Positions 10,701-23,900 of a stretch of 64,000 bases of DNA are shown piece by piece. The notes below the pieces were generated by a model. That model saw only the letters and a list, made by a program, of their open reading frames with translations, was not told the origin of the DNA and did not search any database. The DNA is taken from positions 480,547 to 544,546 of the forward strand of contig JAINUG010000004.1 in assembly GCA_029706075.1 (NCBI GenBank), read 5' to 3'. The position numbers and the translations under genes are program-made. The number at the start of each line of letters is the position of its first letter. Position 1 is the first letter of the stretch. This stretch comes from Aldrovandia affinis (Eukaryota; Chordata; Actinopteri; Notacanthiformes; Halosauridae).

Positions 10701-12942
10701 AAACCCTCTAGTATAAAGGTGAACATTTGAGTGTTGGGATACGGTGAGATGGGACTGGGCGGCGCAGGTGGTCTTTACCGGATGCTCTCGTTGAGGGAGT
10801 ACAGCTCGTTGGCCTGGAGACCCCCTCCCTGGAATACCTTGATCACGGCAGACTGAACGCTGAGACACACAAACGTCCCGTCATGGTTATCACACAATCC
10901 TGACTCACAACACAAACTACACTACTCTACACGCTACAATACATTTCCAGAGCAGAGCAATAGCAGAGAGTGACATCATGGGGATGGAGTCAAACGGAGG
11001 GGGGAGACATGTCCCGGGGCTCAAGAGACGAGCGGAGCAACAATCACCAGGCGTCGTTCACGCGGTTCAACTTTAAACTTCCCCACTGGCAGATGCTTCT
11101 CTTTTCTTGGTTCTTTTTCTCTAAACGTCTTTCCCCGAAGGGGATTTATTTATAGATGTAATCATATTATGTCAAGGGGTGGGGTGCGATGTCTGGGCCT
11201 TCGGTGTGTCGTGGTTGGTGGTTCACACAGTGCTAATCTGGGGCCTAGATACAGTGGCTATAAGATGTATTCACCCCCTTTGGCATTTTATTTTCATACT
11301 TCATGGAATCAACATGGATTTAATTGGGATTTCTTGCCACTTGTCACAAAATACTCTAGAATGTCAAATAAAAAAGACAACTAAAGCTTTTTCTTAATTA
11401 ATTGCAAAAAACAGACAGCAGTTGATTCCATAAGTATTTACTCCTTTTGCTAAGACACACCTATATAAAAGCTTTTCCTAAAGCACCAATCAGGGGAAGG
11501 ATATAAAAAGATTTTTTTAAACTCAGAATATCCCCCAGAGCACTGTTAAGTCCATCATAAAGAAGAGATGTAGAGAATATGGCACAACTGTAGTTTTGCC
11601 TAGAACAGGCTGTCCTCCAGAACTGAGCATCCATGCAAGAAGGGCACTTGTTAGGGAGGCCTGTTACAGCCTTCCATGGCAGAGATGGGAGAAATTGTCC
11701 ATGGGACAACAATAGCTCGGGCGCTTCACAAATCTGCGCTTCATGGGAGGGTGGCAAAAATAACCATTGTTGAAGAAAACTTGCATGAAATCTCTCACAT
11801 GAAATCTTGCCTAGAGTATACCCACTGTGAGCCTTTGGGTGGCGACTTTGCATGCTTCTTTTGAACACCAGCCAGGGGAAGCCTGCCAGGCGATTCCAAC
11901 CTCAAACAACCCAGTGAGTTCTTCCACTGCTTTCGACAGTTCTTCCTCCTCTTCCTCTGCAGCTTTCCTGTGCTGCCACCCCCACTCCCCCTCTGCAACC
12001 CCCCCTCCCCCCGCCTGCTGCCCCACCACTTCTCCAAAACATCCTGCGCAAACGCAGCCCGCTACCCCCCCAAGCAGAGACGGGAGGAGAGGGGGGGCCA
12101 GGGCATCACACAATTCCATCCCGGAAACGAACTGTTGTTTTCTGTTTTCCTTTTTCCGTCTCTGTCCCCCTGGCGTGCGCGCATTTAACAGAAACAGCTG
12201 CCTCAACAGGATTCTGCCCCATCATTCCTTCCTACCCAGGGAAGCAGGGAGGAGGCTGGTCTGGTGACATCCCCGTGACTCACTCTCTCTCTTTCCACGT
12301 CCGGAGCAGAGCCCAGTCTGCTCTCCAAAAGGCTTTCCTGTCTGTCCCCCGGACTGACTCTCCCCATGTTGGGCCTAACATCCGCCCCGTCTGTTTAAAC
12401 AGCGGGCAGACTCCACCTCCATACCCAACCAGCACCTTCCCTCCATACTCCACAATACACCTGGCAAGAATCAGCCAAGTGTGTCACCTGTCCAGGTGTA
12501 TGTCACATAGCTCTGTGCTGTGCATGAGACAGGAGAGATGGGAACACCCCAACAGAAACAGCATGCACTGTGCCAAATCACTGTCACTGTCTTTTCATTT
12601 TTATTTTTTTGGACACGCCAAACCAACATTCCCTCACAAACACAGATCCAAATGGTGCTGGTAAGGAGACAATTCTGTCCTTTACCAGCAGCCTTTGGAT
12701 GGGCGTTTACGAGGGGGACGTTAGTATTGCGTGTCTGAAGAGACACAAACGGTGAACACTGACTCTGCCCACAGAGCTCCAGATGCAGGGATCCACGGTC
12801 ACATAGAGAGGTGGTCCGCCCACCTGTTCCAGACGCTGGCGTTGGACAGCTGCAGGGCCGGCGAGCTGGCGTGGAAGCGAGGGAGGTCTGTCAGCACCGG
12901 AGAGCTCATGAAGCGCGGCCGCGGGCGCCGAAACGAGCCCAT
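7746..12942 (-). CDS. prr5l: Proline-rich protein 5-like (Protor-2), mTORC2-associated
   Basis: PRR5L binds mTORC2 and influences AKT and PKC phosphorylation and mRNA decay (known for the mammalian family). Eight coding exons, all phase-matched: 12942-12824, 10859-10779, 10347-10299, 10208-10151, 10037-9946, 9703-9563, 9372-9252, 8131-7746 (stop TAG). 348 residues; the human protein is about 368. Recognisable segments are MGSFRRPRPRFMSSPVLTDL at the N-terminus, then VIKVFQGGGLQANELY, LLKTELGSFITEYFQ, FFTEILPTLQAIFYP, LLGFRDLVLLK and, near the C-terminus, EQEGEAYLEK and RRHTVANAHSDLQLL. The start matches the conserved internal methionine of the long mammalian isoform; a longer 5' exon was not found. 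The acceptor near 13050 suggests upstream non-coding exons. The 50 or so residues joining exons 7 and 8 are poorly conserved. Confidence 0.95.
8457..8598 (-). mobile_element. tRNA-derived SINE in PRR5L last intron
   Basis: Read on the minus strand it starts with a tRNA-like head whose B box is visible (GGTTCAATCCC-like), and ends in the widespread fish tail AAGTCGCTTTGGATAAAAGC followed by ATCTGCTAAATG. The same tail recurs at several other places in the window, which identifies it as a repeat rather than a tRNA gene. Confidence 0.8.
11245..11868 (+). mobile_element. Degenerate Tc1/mariner-type transposon fragment
   Basis: The left end has a Tc1-like terminus (TACAGTGGCTATAAGATG and a following CACCCCCTTTGG). 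Plus-strand translation in broken frames gives the N-terminal part of a Tc1-like transposase (for example YGTTVVLPRTGCPPEL). Several frame breaks and stops are present and the right part is missing after about 11868, so it is dead and truncated. It lies in the large PRR5L intron 1. Confidence 0.65.
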
Positions 12943-13089
12943 CACTGCGTTCCTCGCCTCACCTCACCGAAACGTACCACAGCGCTCCACGGGCTGGTTC
13001 TGTCCGGTCCTGACTGGTCCGGATCACAGGGTCCCGGCTCCCAGTTCTCTGCAGAAAAGGCATTTCAAATTCGTTTTAAAATTAATTTT

Positions 13090-13240
13090 ACATTCAAATG
13101 TAGCATACGCTTAGCATTACATTTCTTACATACAATCCATTTATACAGCTGGATATTTTACTGAAGTAATTCAAGGTTAAGTACCTTGCTCAAGGATACA
13201 ACAGCAGTGCCCCACCTGAACCTACAACCCGAACCTGGGA
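13090..13240 (-). mobile_element. V-SINE fragment
   Basis: On the minus strand it contains the V-SINE central segment CCTTGAGCAAGGTACTTAAC and the following ATATCCAGCTGTATAAATGG. It matches the fuller copy at 41797-42012. Only part of the tRNA-like head remains. Confidence 0.75.
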
Positions 13241-15297
13241 ATTATCTCTGCTGTTATAGCCATTTCAAAAAAATAATAAAGTCAGTCATCATTTTACCCT
13301 CTGATTGTGAGGGAAATGTATTTGAATGTGATCCATCAAAACAGAATGAAATCGGTGCTCCAGTCAGGCTTTGACTATAAATACAGATTATGGCACCGTT
13401 CGTTTCTTTTGGTCACCTTCACACAAAGTACACAGTCTACCAGCAGTCCTGCTGACACCAACCACTGTTATCCTGTTATTCAACCTATATTCAGCTAAAT
13501 GAAGCAGATGTTCAAATGAGTAAAGGTATTATTACTGAGCAGACAATCTTATCCAGAGCAGCTTACAACACAGTGCATGAAACCAGGTTAGCTGAACACT
13601 AGCCTGATGAGCTAGATCGTCCTTGTGGATTTAACGACTGGCCGTAAAAGCATCAACGACTTATAATGACACATCATGACTTATAATGACACCTACACCC
13701 ATACCAGCTCTTTTCGGATTACATTGGATACCACTGCTCTGAGTGATCATAATTTAATCATGATAATAGATGCATTACAACACCCAGCCAATGAAAAGTA
13801 CTTCAGAAATCCTGAAGCGGAAATCGAAATCAATCACCATTTAATCAACTAATCTACTCAGATGGTAAGTCGAGGGTTTGCCATCTAAGACTGAGACTAG
13901 CTGAAAGATGTAAAGAAGAAACTAAAATGACCTATAAACACAATCAAAACAAAGCACCGTTGTAAAAAGCAATGCCGTAGTAAACATTATCATTCATCAC
14001 TGCCAAACTGAAGGGTAAATATTCATAAAGGACCATAGCTGAAGAACTGTAACAAGAATTTTGAAGAGCACTAGTATTAAAGAAGTGACTGGAGATCAGT
14101 CAGTTTCAGATAATGCTAGGAGAGACAGAGAGCAGGCGAGTCTCGGTTGATGGACGGAAGTTGCAGTTTGACGTGGCAAACACGCGAGCTACTGTATGTG
14201 AGCTGCCCTAAATAACAACTCCCGCAATGACTCAACACACTGAAGCACTCACACCCTCCATGTTTCGTACAGAACCCCCTCCTTGCACACGCACATAACA
14301 ACACTGATAGAAATGTTTTTTAAAAAAGTGTCAAAGTGTAAAATCAACAGGAAAGGCATGCGGAGAAGCGGCTCATTCTGAAAGCCGTGTGTCATTCTGA
14401 AAGCTGTGTGGTGAGAGCGAGCCACGCAGCAAGGGTGACTTCCTGCGATCCCCTGCATGAGCTCTGTGTGTCTCACCACGCGGACGTGTTGACTGCACAA
14501 AACACAACAATCACACGGCTAAACAGACAGCCCCAAACATCCGCACCCCCACCCACCGGTACAGTTAGGGGTGGTGGCCGAGGGAATGTGCCGTCACCAG
14601 CATGAGAACTTGGCGCCGGCACACAGCTGGTCACCGATAAACCGAGCCAATCAAAAATAACTGGATGTGAGCTTTGGAAGCCACGGCGATGTAAAAGTGG
14701 AAAGGTGGCGGGGCCGACAGCAGGCCGATTACACACGCTCAAGGCCTCGCTCTCTTCCCGTCAGCGCCCTGCCACTGAGGGCAGCTTCCCACACAGGGAG
14801 GGGAAGTTGTGTGGGTGGGGAATGCCACCAAACATTAAATGACACCATGTACAGCAGACGTGCCTATGAATACACTCAGACACAGACACACACACACAGA
14901 CACACACACAACACACACACACACAGCTCCCTTGCACCTGTGAAACTTCTTTCAGTTGATTTCTGACTCAGCTCCAGCAGCCCCTCAGACCCTGCCAACA
15001 CCCCATTCCCCCTCTGATAAATCGCACATGCATCCGATACCATCGCCTGGGTGTCAGTTACTCAACACTTGGCATCCTCTAACCTTTCCCCATCCCTCTC
15101 TCGCTCTCTTCCGCTCTTTCTGTCTCTCAGCCCCTTTACTCCAGAGCCATGGGCACCTTCCACCCAGTCAGCAGGCGGAGGAGGAAGAAGAAGAAATCCT
15201 CTGACAGGAGCATGCTGGAGCATCTACAGACCTCAGGACTGTGTTTCCATTTCCTACTTGCTCTACACTGTATACCCCTGCTTACTCCACTTAATAA

Positions 15298-15492
15298 TAA
15301 AAAAAAAAAAAAAAAAAAAAAAACCTTTCCTTCCCAGTGTTACAGGTATGGCACGCAGCTGCCTGCAATGATGTCTATCGCTGTATTACTGCACTGATCT
15401 CTTGCGCATACTATGATTGTTCCTACCATGTATTTATGCACATCTTGTAAGTCGCTCTGGATAAGAGCATCTGCTAAATGCTTAAAATGTAA
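15298..15492 (+). mobile_element. Poly(A) run and fish SINE/LINE 3' tail
   Basis: A run of about 26 A residues (15298-15323) is followed by unrelated sequence and then, at about 15445-15492, by the tail AAGTCGCTCTGGATAAGAGC and ATCTGCTAAATG shared with 16470-16520 and 19200-19245. This is most simply the 3' end of a retroposon. Confidence 0.65.
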
Positions 15493-15835
15493 ATGTGTGT
15501 GTGTGTGTGTGCATGCGCGTGCCTGTGTGTGTGTGTGCATGCGTGTAAGTGCGAGCGCGTGTGTGTATATGCGAACGTGCCTGTGTGCGTGAGCGTGAGC
15601 TCGCTTGTGTGTGCATATATGCGTGTGTGTGTGTGCAAGCGTGCCTGTGTATGCATCTGTGTGAGTGTGTGTATGCGTCTGTGCTTTGTGTGTGCGTGTT
15701 TGGGGCCAACATGTGTCTGTATGCTTGCATCTGTGTTTGCATTTATGGCAGTGTATATGTCTTGATGTACTTGTGTGTGTACGTGTGTGTCTTTCTGTCT
15801 GTCTGTGTAAGTGTGAGTCTTTCTGTCTGTTAAAA
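15493..15835 (+). repeat. Imperfect (GT)n microsatellite
   Basis: About 340 bases of interrupted GT dinucleotides with GC and TG variants. It directly follows a retroposon tail. The cysteine/valine and histidine/threonine-rich reading frames on both strands are artefacts. Confidence 0.9.
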
Positions 15836-16469
15836 GTTCAGAAGCAAGATCAGGCATAAGCCACAATATACTTACAAAAACCAAACACACACACTTTCAC
15901 TCTCCCTATGATCCTGTGCCTTTGTCTGCCCCAATTGTGGGTTGCCAGGCGACACTAAATAAGTATTTAGCGATCTCTTCTCCGTTTGGCTGGGAAAATG
16001 AAAATAAACAAAGCCGTGCTTGTGTGCACCAGTGACGGACACCTCCCAGCGACACGCTGAGAGACCCGCAGCCCAGCAGGACTGTAAAATGTCCGCATTA
16101 ACGCACCGGTCTCTCTGTCCTGCAGAGATGTGGCCCACTCGAATCGATTTATACTGCATTTAAAAAATCTCAAATTTCAGGGGCATGATTTATGCAGTTG
16201 ATTTCACAAATACACTGATTTGGAATAAACAATATTGCACAGTCAAACGCTTTGCTGACAAAATAATCAGATGCATATGCTTTCTTGAATTAGAAAATTG
16301 AGTCCTGCACATTGTGGCCCTTGGAAAGATGAAATACCGATTTCTGGTCTCTTGTTTATGTGAAGAATGGCTGGGGTCAGAGAACGAACAAATCATTTGT
16401 TTTCACAAATTTACGGTTGTGAATTTCAATTGACCGTAACTGGAACCAATTACCTTGTATTAATGCAGA

Positions 16470-16527
16470 TCTTGTAAGTCGCTCTGGATAAGAGCGTCTG
16501 CTAAATGCTTAAAATGTAAAATGTAAC
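16470..16527 (+). mobile_element. Fish SINE/LINE 3' tail
   Basis: Nearly identical to the tails at 15445 and 19200: CTTGTAAGTCGCTCTGGATA, then AGAGCGTCTGCTAAATGC and TTAAAATGTAAA. The body is not recognisable; a short 5'-truncated insertion. Confidence 0.7.
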
Positions 16528-18626
16528 TCAAGGGGATCATGCTTATAACATCCAACCAGCATGAAAATGGGACATAATTTCTGAAACACGCCCCCTTTTT
16601 ACTTGGCCCTCTTTCCTAAGCCCCACTTCACAACCAGCTCTCATTAGTTATTGCACATTTAATACGGGGGTCTAGCCAAAGATTATGGTCAACGAGGTGG
16701 TAGGCTACATACCTACTGATATTGGGAACTGTTACGGTTTGAAATGCGTGGGCAATTAATCCTATTAAAGGACGACCACTGAACTATCATGGTAAACTAC
16801 TCAAAGCCCGCATGCAGTTACGACGCAGTGTTCCTTGCTTTGCCGTGGTCGACCAGAGAAGTAAGGGCGGAATATGGGAAGGGCACATTTGCTGCTTCTA
16901 CACAGGCGCGCGCGCAGTCGTTTGTGTTGTGAGTGGGGTTTTTCGTCATCCTCGGGCACCTGTCACAGTTTAGCGGAGGGTCGGGCGAACGGTGGACTAC
17001 TCGCCACCACAAGTGCTAAACAAGACGCTAGTCATGAAAGCTTAATTATGTAACACCACAATCTCTCCATCTAAACAATTTGTTCACTGCGTTTATTTGT
17101 TTACTTCTGCCTAGCAATCCCCGAAACCACACTGTTTTAGAGCCGAGAGAATACATAGCCTAGCTATATATAATAGCGCCAACCCCAAAGACTACACTTT
17201 ATGTAACCTGTGGTTTGACCATACCATGTTTCCACCAAAAACATTTGGTGAAGTGTCATTCCATAAATAGGCTACGGTTTACGATAATTATCAGCCTACA
17301 TACTTACAGTACAGTTGGTCTATGGCTGACGGGTTTTCCAAAGGCTACTCACAAAACTATTTAACAAACTGAATTAAATTATCCATTAACTTTATAATTT
17401 CACAATCAAGTCAGTCAGCGATGTCATTTATACTTTTTTATCTGCCATTTTTGTGAGTAATTTAATATGGATATTACAGACTGTCTAAAGTCGTTTCATA
17501 AATCGGATCCAGTGTTATTTCTGACTTTGTTGAAAATTCGCCTGCCATTCAATCCTTGCTCACGCATATTCAAATTAGTAAAATTTTCCATTAAATGCGC
17601 ACAAAACAAAGTTTCGTGGGACCTCGGTAAAGGAAGGTATGTTTTAGCCAGCCAACCACCAGGCAGGTGAGCGGAATGTGCACCTGAATAAAACTTGTCC
17701 GAAAACACTAATATGCCTTGCTTTGGGAGAAATATAGGCTGTAGATGACATTTCGTGTAGGGTGATCTTCAACTTGCAGGCATGGACTTTGAAGAACGTT
17801 TTCATATGTCTCTCAAGCAGAAGACGCCTGCTGTAATTGAACACACACGGTTGCATCGTCTAGTCATGCCCCCGCCGACCCCGCAGTGTCCCGTGAATTA
17901 AATCTAAAAATACACAAAAGTATCTAGAAACCAGAGTATCATTCTTTGTGCGTCGAAGACAAGCAAACATTTATCGATCCAGTGAGCAATGCTGCACCGA
18001 GAACGGAGATTAAGAAAGCAAAAACTCACCCCACTTCCAAGACTCGTTTATACTTTGCTTTCTTCTTCTTGTTGGTCTTTATTAAAAAGCGGCATCGGAA
18101 GACTGCATGGATGCTGAAGAAGCGACATAATATTTTGCAGTGCTGGCTCTATACGATGACAAGTCTCATGCAACACCAAAGTTACTACACTCTGGTATTA
18201 ATTTCTGCAGACCCATTTTTGTATCTTTGAGTGAATTTACAGGGGGAAGATAAGAGTCGGAACCACCCTTTAAATATTCAAGAGTAGCCCATTCACAATC
18301 CCAGTAGCCACGGCGTTCACATCGACTTGGGTAGCTACTTAAAAAGGAAGTTGGCCAAGTTAGCAAAACATTACTTCAGTCGCACAAAATACGCAGTTGA
18401 AGCTTGTCCAAACCGAGCGACGCTTATGTTCAGTGTTGTTAAATTGTAACAAGTATGGCATTGTTTTTTGTCTCCCTTTAATGCATTCGTTGTTGGAGGC
18501 TTGCGTTTCAGTACAACGAGCATTACAGCGCTCAGTCGCCCTCTGCCCTCCCCCGAAGAGGATTCGCACGGAAGGATATCCCTGTTTGAATATTCATGAA
18601 CGCGTGCTTCTACTGAGATGGCGTGC

Positions 18627-18628
<2 letters not shown>

Positions 18629-18672
<44 letters not shown>
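18629..18672 (+). repeat. (GT)n microsatellite
   Basis: About 20 uninterrupted GT units, ending in GCGCGG. Nothing coding in it. Confidence 0.9.
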
Positions 18673-18675
<3 letters not shown>

Positions 18676-19199
18676 GAGATGATTCTCATTTTGTATAATG
18701 CTTATATTTAATTGCCATACCGGTATTACATTGCTATTGATAGTATAAATACTTATTCTGTATTTTATGTATCTGTTTATGAATGTTTAGGTAGCCTACT
18801 TGCTTTCCAAATCTGGTTTTTGGTTTAAATACCAATGATATAACCACAATCAACATAAAACGCTTTCAAATATAAAATGGAATATATATTGCTCACTAAA
18901 ATGTTGCCAGTCTTGAGATGTGTGGAGATTATTTTTCTATATACGGTATACTTTAGATGGCTGTTATGCAAATGAGTGGTTCCACGTGGACAATGAATCA
19001 ATCAATGCCTTGGTACCATATTCTGCACTCACAGAAACACACACACATTCACAAAAATCTGTGTTACAGCTGTCAGGATTCTAAAAGAACCATATTCATC
19101 TCCATAGCATTCCAATAGTGTGACATTCAACACGAGTTTGAGACTATTCACACCTGAGTTACAATCATCCTTTCCCATAACTAGAACTTGCAACTTCCA

Positions 19200-19262
19200 T
19201 CTTGTAAGTCACTCTGGATAAGAGCGTCTGCTAAATGCTTAAAATGTAAAAAATGGTAAATG
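19200..19262 (+). mobile_element. Fish SINE/LINE 3' tail
   Basis: A third copy of the same tail (AAGTCACTCTGGATAAGAGC, then GTCTGCTAAATGC) on the same strand as those at 15445 and 16470. Confidence 0.7.
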
Positions 19263-20923
19263 TAACAGCTTCTTGTTTTGGGTTGTGTGTGTGTATGTGT
19301 GTGTGCTGAGCGTAATGTGACAGTGTAGGATTAAACAAGCATACAATAGTTTATAGACAGTTAAAAATACAGGGTCGTACATGACCAAAAGTGGAATGTC
19401 ACATGGCCTGTGTGCCTAAAAACAGCTGAATTAAATCCAGCAGAGTCCAAACTCAATTAGTGTCCCTTTCCAGATACCCTGCTCTTTAGCATCGAGCTTC
19501 GCAGCGACCAAAGCAAAGGTCACTATTTATATTATTCCCCCTGTGCCAAAATATAAATTTGTTAACAATAATAATGATTTGTGCATTTGGCATATGCTCT
19601 TGTCTAGAGAGCAAGATAAGCATTCAAGGAAGTTGATAAATCTGTATGAACCATAAGAACAATCTCAATAGCTACATGAACTGAAAAAACGAGGACAATA
19701 TAGGACAAGCCCACGTCACCAGTTAAAGACACGACAGTACTGCTACGGTGATCACGTGACCCCGCGAATGCGAGACATTTGAGTAATCTAGCCAGGTTTA
19801 GTTTATACATTCAGTTCTACTTGCAGTTCTTGCAGTTCTCCATACCACATTGTGTATTTCTCAGACTGTCATACAAGATTGTTTGCGAAGATTGATACAA
19901 CTACGGCTCCTCTTCCAACCACACATCCTCTTTGCGTTTTCTGATGACACAACCCAAATTATTATCAGGTTTTAGCCTTTCAAAATCGGCACCATAACCT
20001 ACCGTTACTAACAGCAGCATCAGCAGCACTTCCAGTAATGCTATTGCGGTTTTACTGATATTATTATAAACATATTTTAAAACAATTAAAATAATCATAG
20101 TCATAACAATAGTTATTATAGTTAGAACAATATTACAAATTAAATAATAATAATAAAATCAGTACTTGAATATAATACAAATAAAAATATAAAATAATAA
20201 TAGCAGCAATAATAATTCTTATTAAAATAATTTTAAAAATAAGTAGGCTACTAATCCTCATTATCTTGTAGCACAAGTAGCCTAGTGCTAAAACACTCAT
20301 GGAAGGTGGTCTGTCCTGCTCGTGCAGTGGCTCCAGATCTATGCGCCCTGGTTCCACGGTTGTAATAAAAATGGGATTTTCCCAGTAGGGAACGGGGCAG
20401 TGGGGGGCCTCGCGCGGAGAATAGGGGCTCGCGCTGAGATTGGGAACAATGGGGATCACCGCAGTTTGGTTATTAATGCAAGACAGCACTTCCCTGGAGG
20501 AAACTCGAAGCTAATTTTAGAAATGCATTCTTTGCGGAGAAAACGGGCAAATACCGCGAGAGATTAAAGCATTTTTTTAGCGGGAACACTACGCTTTCTT
20601 ACAAATAAATGATATGACGATATAAAAACATAACTGTTACACATTGTGATAATATACCTATGTATTATTCTCTATTGGTAGCAAAATTATTGACTTATAT
20701 TGTCTGGTGTAAAACACTTGTTTTATTTTTCCTTATGGCAAATTCATTATTTGATTAATTGTTTTTGATCTACATTTCATGCTTTAGGAAATGTATTTAT
20801 TGACAACTAGGCCTACAAGGTCCGTACTTTTCCAATCGAAAAAATGTCAGTTTCTCAGACAGCATTTCCCAGAAAGCTCTCGGGTTTTTTGTAATCATGT
20901 GACATTGTGTCACATGAGCCAAA

Positions 20924-23900
20924 ATGGCTACTCTAGCGGAGGAACATTTTACTTCATTACAGCTGCTTTTGAAGGTAGCTACGTGATTTTCAGGGATTTC
21001 TGTGATGGCAAATTAATTGATATTGCAATGTGCTTACATTAAACAATAGTTATTGTGTTAGTTAACTAGATAATACGTGTATGTCTTATGCTTTGTTTAA
21101 TATCGATTAAATGAGAGGTGTTTTTTTTCTGTGGTAGTTAGCCAGCTAGTCACGTACAGAATTAGATTGGTAGGCATTTACAATACCAGGGACGTCAATG
21201 GGGGAGAGTAGTATGGACATTTATTTGCCTCAAAATAGCTTTGTAGACATGCCATTCGGAAAAAAGTAATGACAAGATTTGGAAGAAACTCTTGCATTGC
21301 AAGAAAAAATGATTGCTATTGGCACAGGAATGATCACATATTTTAGGGTTACTACGACAGCAAGTGACGTTGTGTGATGTTTTGCAACCGTTTTAATTTA
21401 TTTTGGTAACATTTGCACACGTGAAATTTCGTTTAGGGCAAAATAGCTCTGCATAGATTATCTACATGATGGGTCAATTACAACATCCTTAGCAGGAGGA
21501 AAGACACCAGGTTTTGACCACCAGACGGCATAACACTTAGTCCAGGGCGTCTGTCACTAATCTCACAGAGATTAGATTCTGCTGTTGGTCTAAGGCAGGG
21601 ATGTCCAGTCCTATCTGAAAAATGGATGACCATGATTAGTTGATTCATTGAATCAGGTGTTGTAGTGCTGGGGTAGAACAAAAGCCTGTACCCACACTGG
21701 CCCTTCTTGGATAAGATTCGACATCTCTGGCCAAATGGGTCAGCAGAATGTGGGCCGAGACTTGATCATGACGGAGAGGTTGTGACCCCCGGTATTGCTG
21801 CACCGAAACAGGCACCATCTAAGGACGCTGTACGACAGCTGTGCCAGGACAGTTTCCCGTCTGGAGCCCCAGAATCTCAACAGCTTGCTGAGAGCGCAGC
21901 AGGAACCCTGTCGGTGTCTGCCAGCGAAGCCCAGCAGGTAGGCATGCTGGGAAGGGCAGATCCTCCAGCCACATCACCTCTGTCACAGTGCACTTTGGGG
22001 TTCCATGTGTAGGTCTAGGTCAGGGGTGGGCAGCCCTGGTCCTGGAGAGTAGCATGGTTCTGCTGGTTTTTGTTTTCACAATAAAATCAGCAACCAGTTT
22101 AGACCCAAGAAACCAGGTGAGGTGAGTTAACTGTGTAATCACCTGCTTTAATTGATCAATTAAGGTCTGAGTAACAGACCTGAGTGGCGCAACAGGTAAA
22201 GGCACATTGGACGGGAACCCGTCACTAATGAAAGGTACCCCTGCTTCCTCTCTCTCTCTCAGCTGCTCAAGGCTCTGCACACTCTCTCGCATCACATCCT
22301 GTTTCACAGCCTGACCGCCCCAGAGCCAATCCTTGCCCTCTTCCCTGACTCCTTTCACCCGAGCCTCAAAAACCTCATCACCAAGATCCTCCTGGAGCAC
22401 AGGTACAACCTTGCCCACATAGCTTATACTTAAAAATGACCCTGCCCACAGCCAGCCACACACACACACACACACACACACAAAAGTCTTAATTTGCAGT
22501 CACACACACATTCACTCACACATCCAATTAAATGCATGCAAAGATGAATGCAGTTTAGGCACTGAGGGCCAGATTTACTAAAGGATTGCGACTGCCTTTC
22601 CAACGCAAAAGCAGTCACTGCAAGGTCGTCGATTGAACGGTCACAATGAGTAAAATTGCTATTAGGATGTAATTTGCGGGGGTTAAGTCACTTTGTGACT
22701 TTCCTTTAGATTAATAGTTATATCTGTTCCTGCGTATGTATACATGGGGTGAACACACTAAAACAGGGTGAGATTTTGTAAATTAGGTCGAGTAAGTATT
22801 CCATCTGATTTACTAAAGCATCCCTTAATTGTGACTCTCCTCTTTGCGTGAGAATTTTAAGAACTCTTTAAACCAGGCGGTATTTTATAAGCGCTGATAA
22901 CGCCTAGGTATTTCACAATTCCAGTTTTGTCGCAGTTTCGAGGTGCTAGTCCCTGTCCCAGCGATGCAAAACAAATAATCACAAATGTTGCAAAGTACCC
23001 GGTTCATGTCACAATAGCTTTTTTTTCATGAATGAAGTCAGAAGTTTAAATATACATTCTATATAGCATACATATTATTTACTAGAACTTGAAATGAAAA
23101 TGATATGAAAGGATGCAGGTTTTCTATTGAGCAATTTGTCATCAGCTAGCAGTCAGTATAAAAACTCAGTTCTGAATTTGAACAATTATCTTATTGTGCG
23201 TATGCAGTCAGGAGGGTATAGAATGAATCGTGAAAACAGTTTTACCTTCAGATGCTCTCTCCTTCACCACAAGTTTAACCTTTTATATTCTTTACTCTTA
23301 TTCTAATATTCTTTCCTAGGTTGGACCACCGCCGGTGTCTTTTTCCCGCATTATGTAGAAAAGTTTTTCTTTTGGACACCGCCTAACATCATGTCATATT
23401 TTCTTTACATCATCTGTTGTTTGTTTTCTTTACATCATCTACTGTTTGTTTTGTTAGGAATAATTAATACATTTTTTCTTCTTCATTGGTGTTGTTTTCC
23501 TATGCTGTAATATGGCATTGTGATGCTGTAACTCATTGACCAATACCTCTATTTCGTGATCTATACATTTAAGTTTTCTTCTTGTCGTTGTTGCTACTTG
23601 TACCTGGTTGCTGCTTATCCATTTCTTGGCATGATCTGGACATGTGAGCGTGCCATGTTGTTTTGGACCTTTTTTATGGGTGTATCCTACCGCAAATTGT
23701 GAATAAGGGCGTTTCATTTCTTTGACTGCGTAATTAGATCCAGTCTGAGTATATTGGTCATTCAAATGTCTCTATTTGCGACCGCAAAATAGCCGCAACA
23801 AAATAGCGACCGTCTTTGCGCTGCGACTGTCTTAGTAAATCTGGCCCTGCTTAGATACATCTCTGTCTTCGCAAAGATAGAAAGATATCGCTCCAACAGT

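Larger units (their letters stand above)
12943..20923. other. Non-coding stretch between PRR5L and COMMD9 start codons
   Basis: No open frame here resembles a known protein. The stretch should hold the 5' non-coding exons and promoter of PRR5L (minus) and the promoter of COMMD9 (plus). A likely PRR5L acceptor lies near 13050 on minus (CTGCAG before an untranslated leader). Small CpG-bearing patches occur at 16890-17000 and 20380-20480. The rest is AT-rich (20040-20250 especially), with SINE/LINE tails and GT repeats listed separately. Confidence 0.5.

Noticed and set aside
11827..12267. 146-aa plus-strand Pro/Ser-rich frame
   Set aside because: Spans the end of a dead Tc1 fragment and a C-rich intronic stretch; no splice or domain support.
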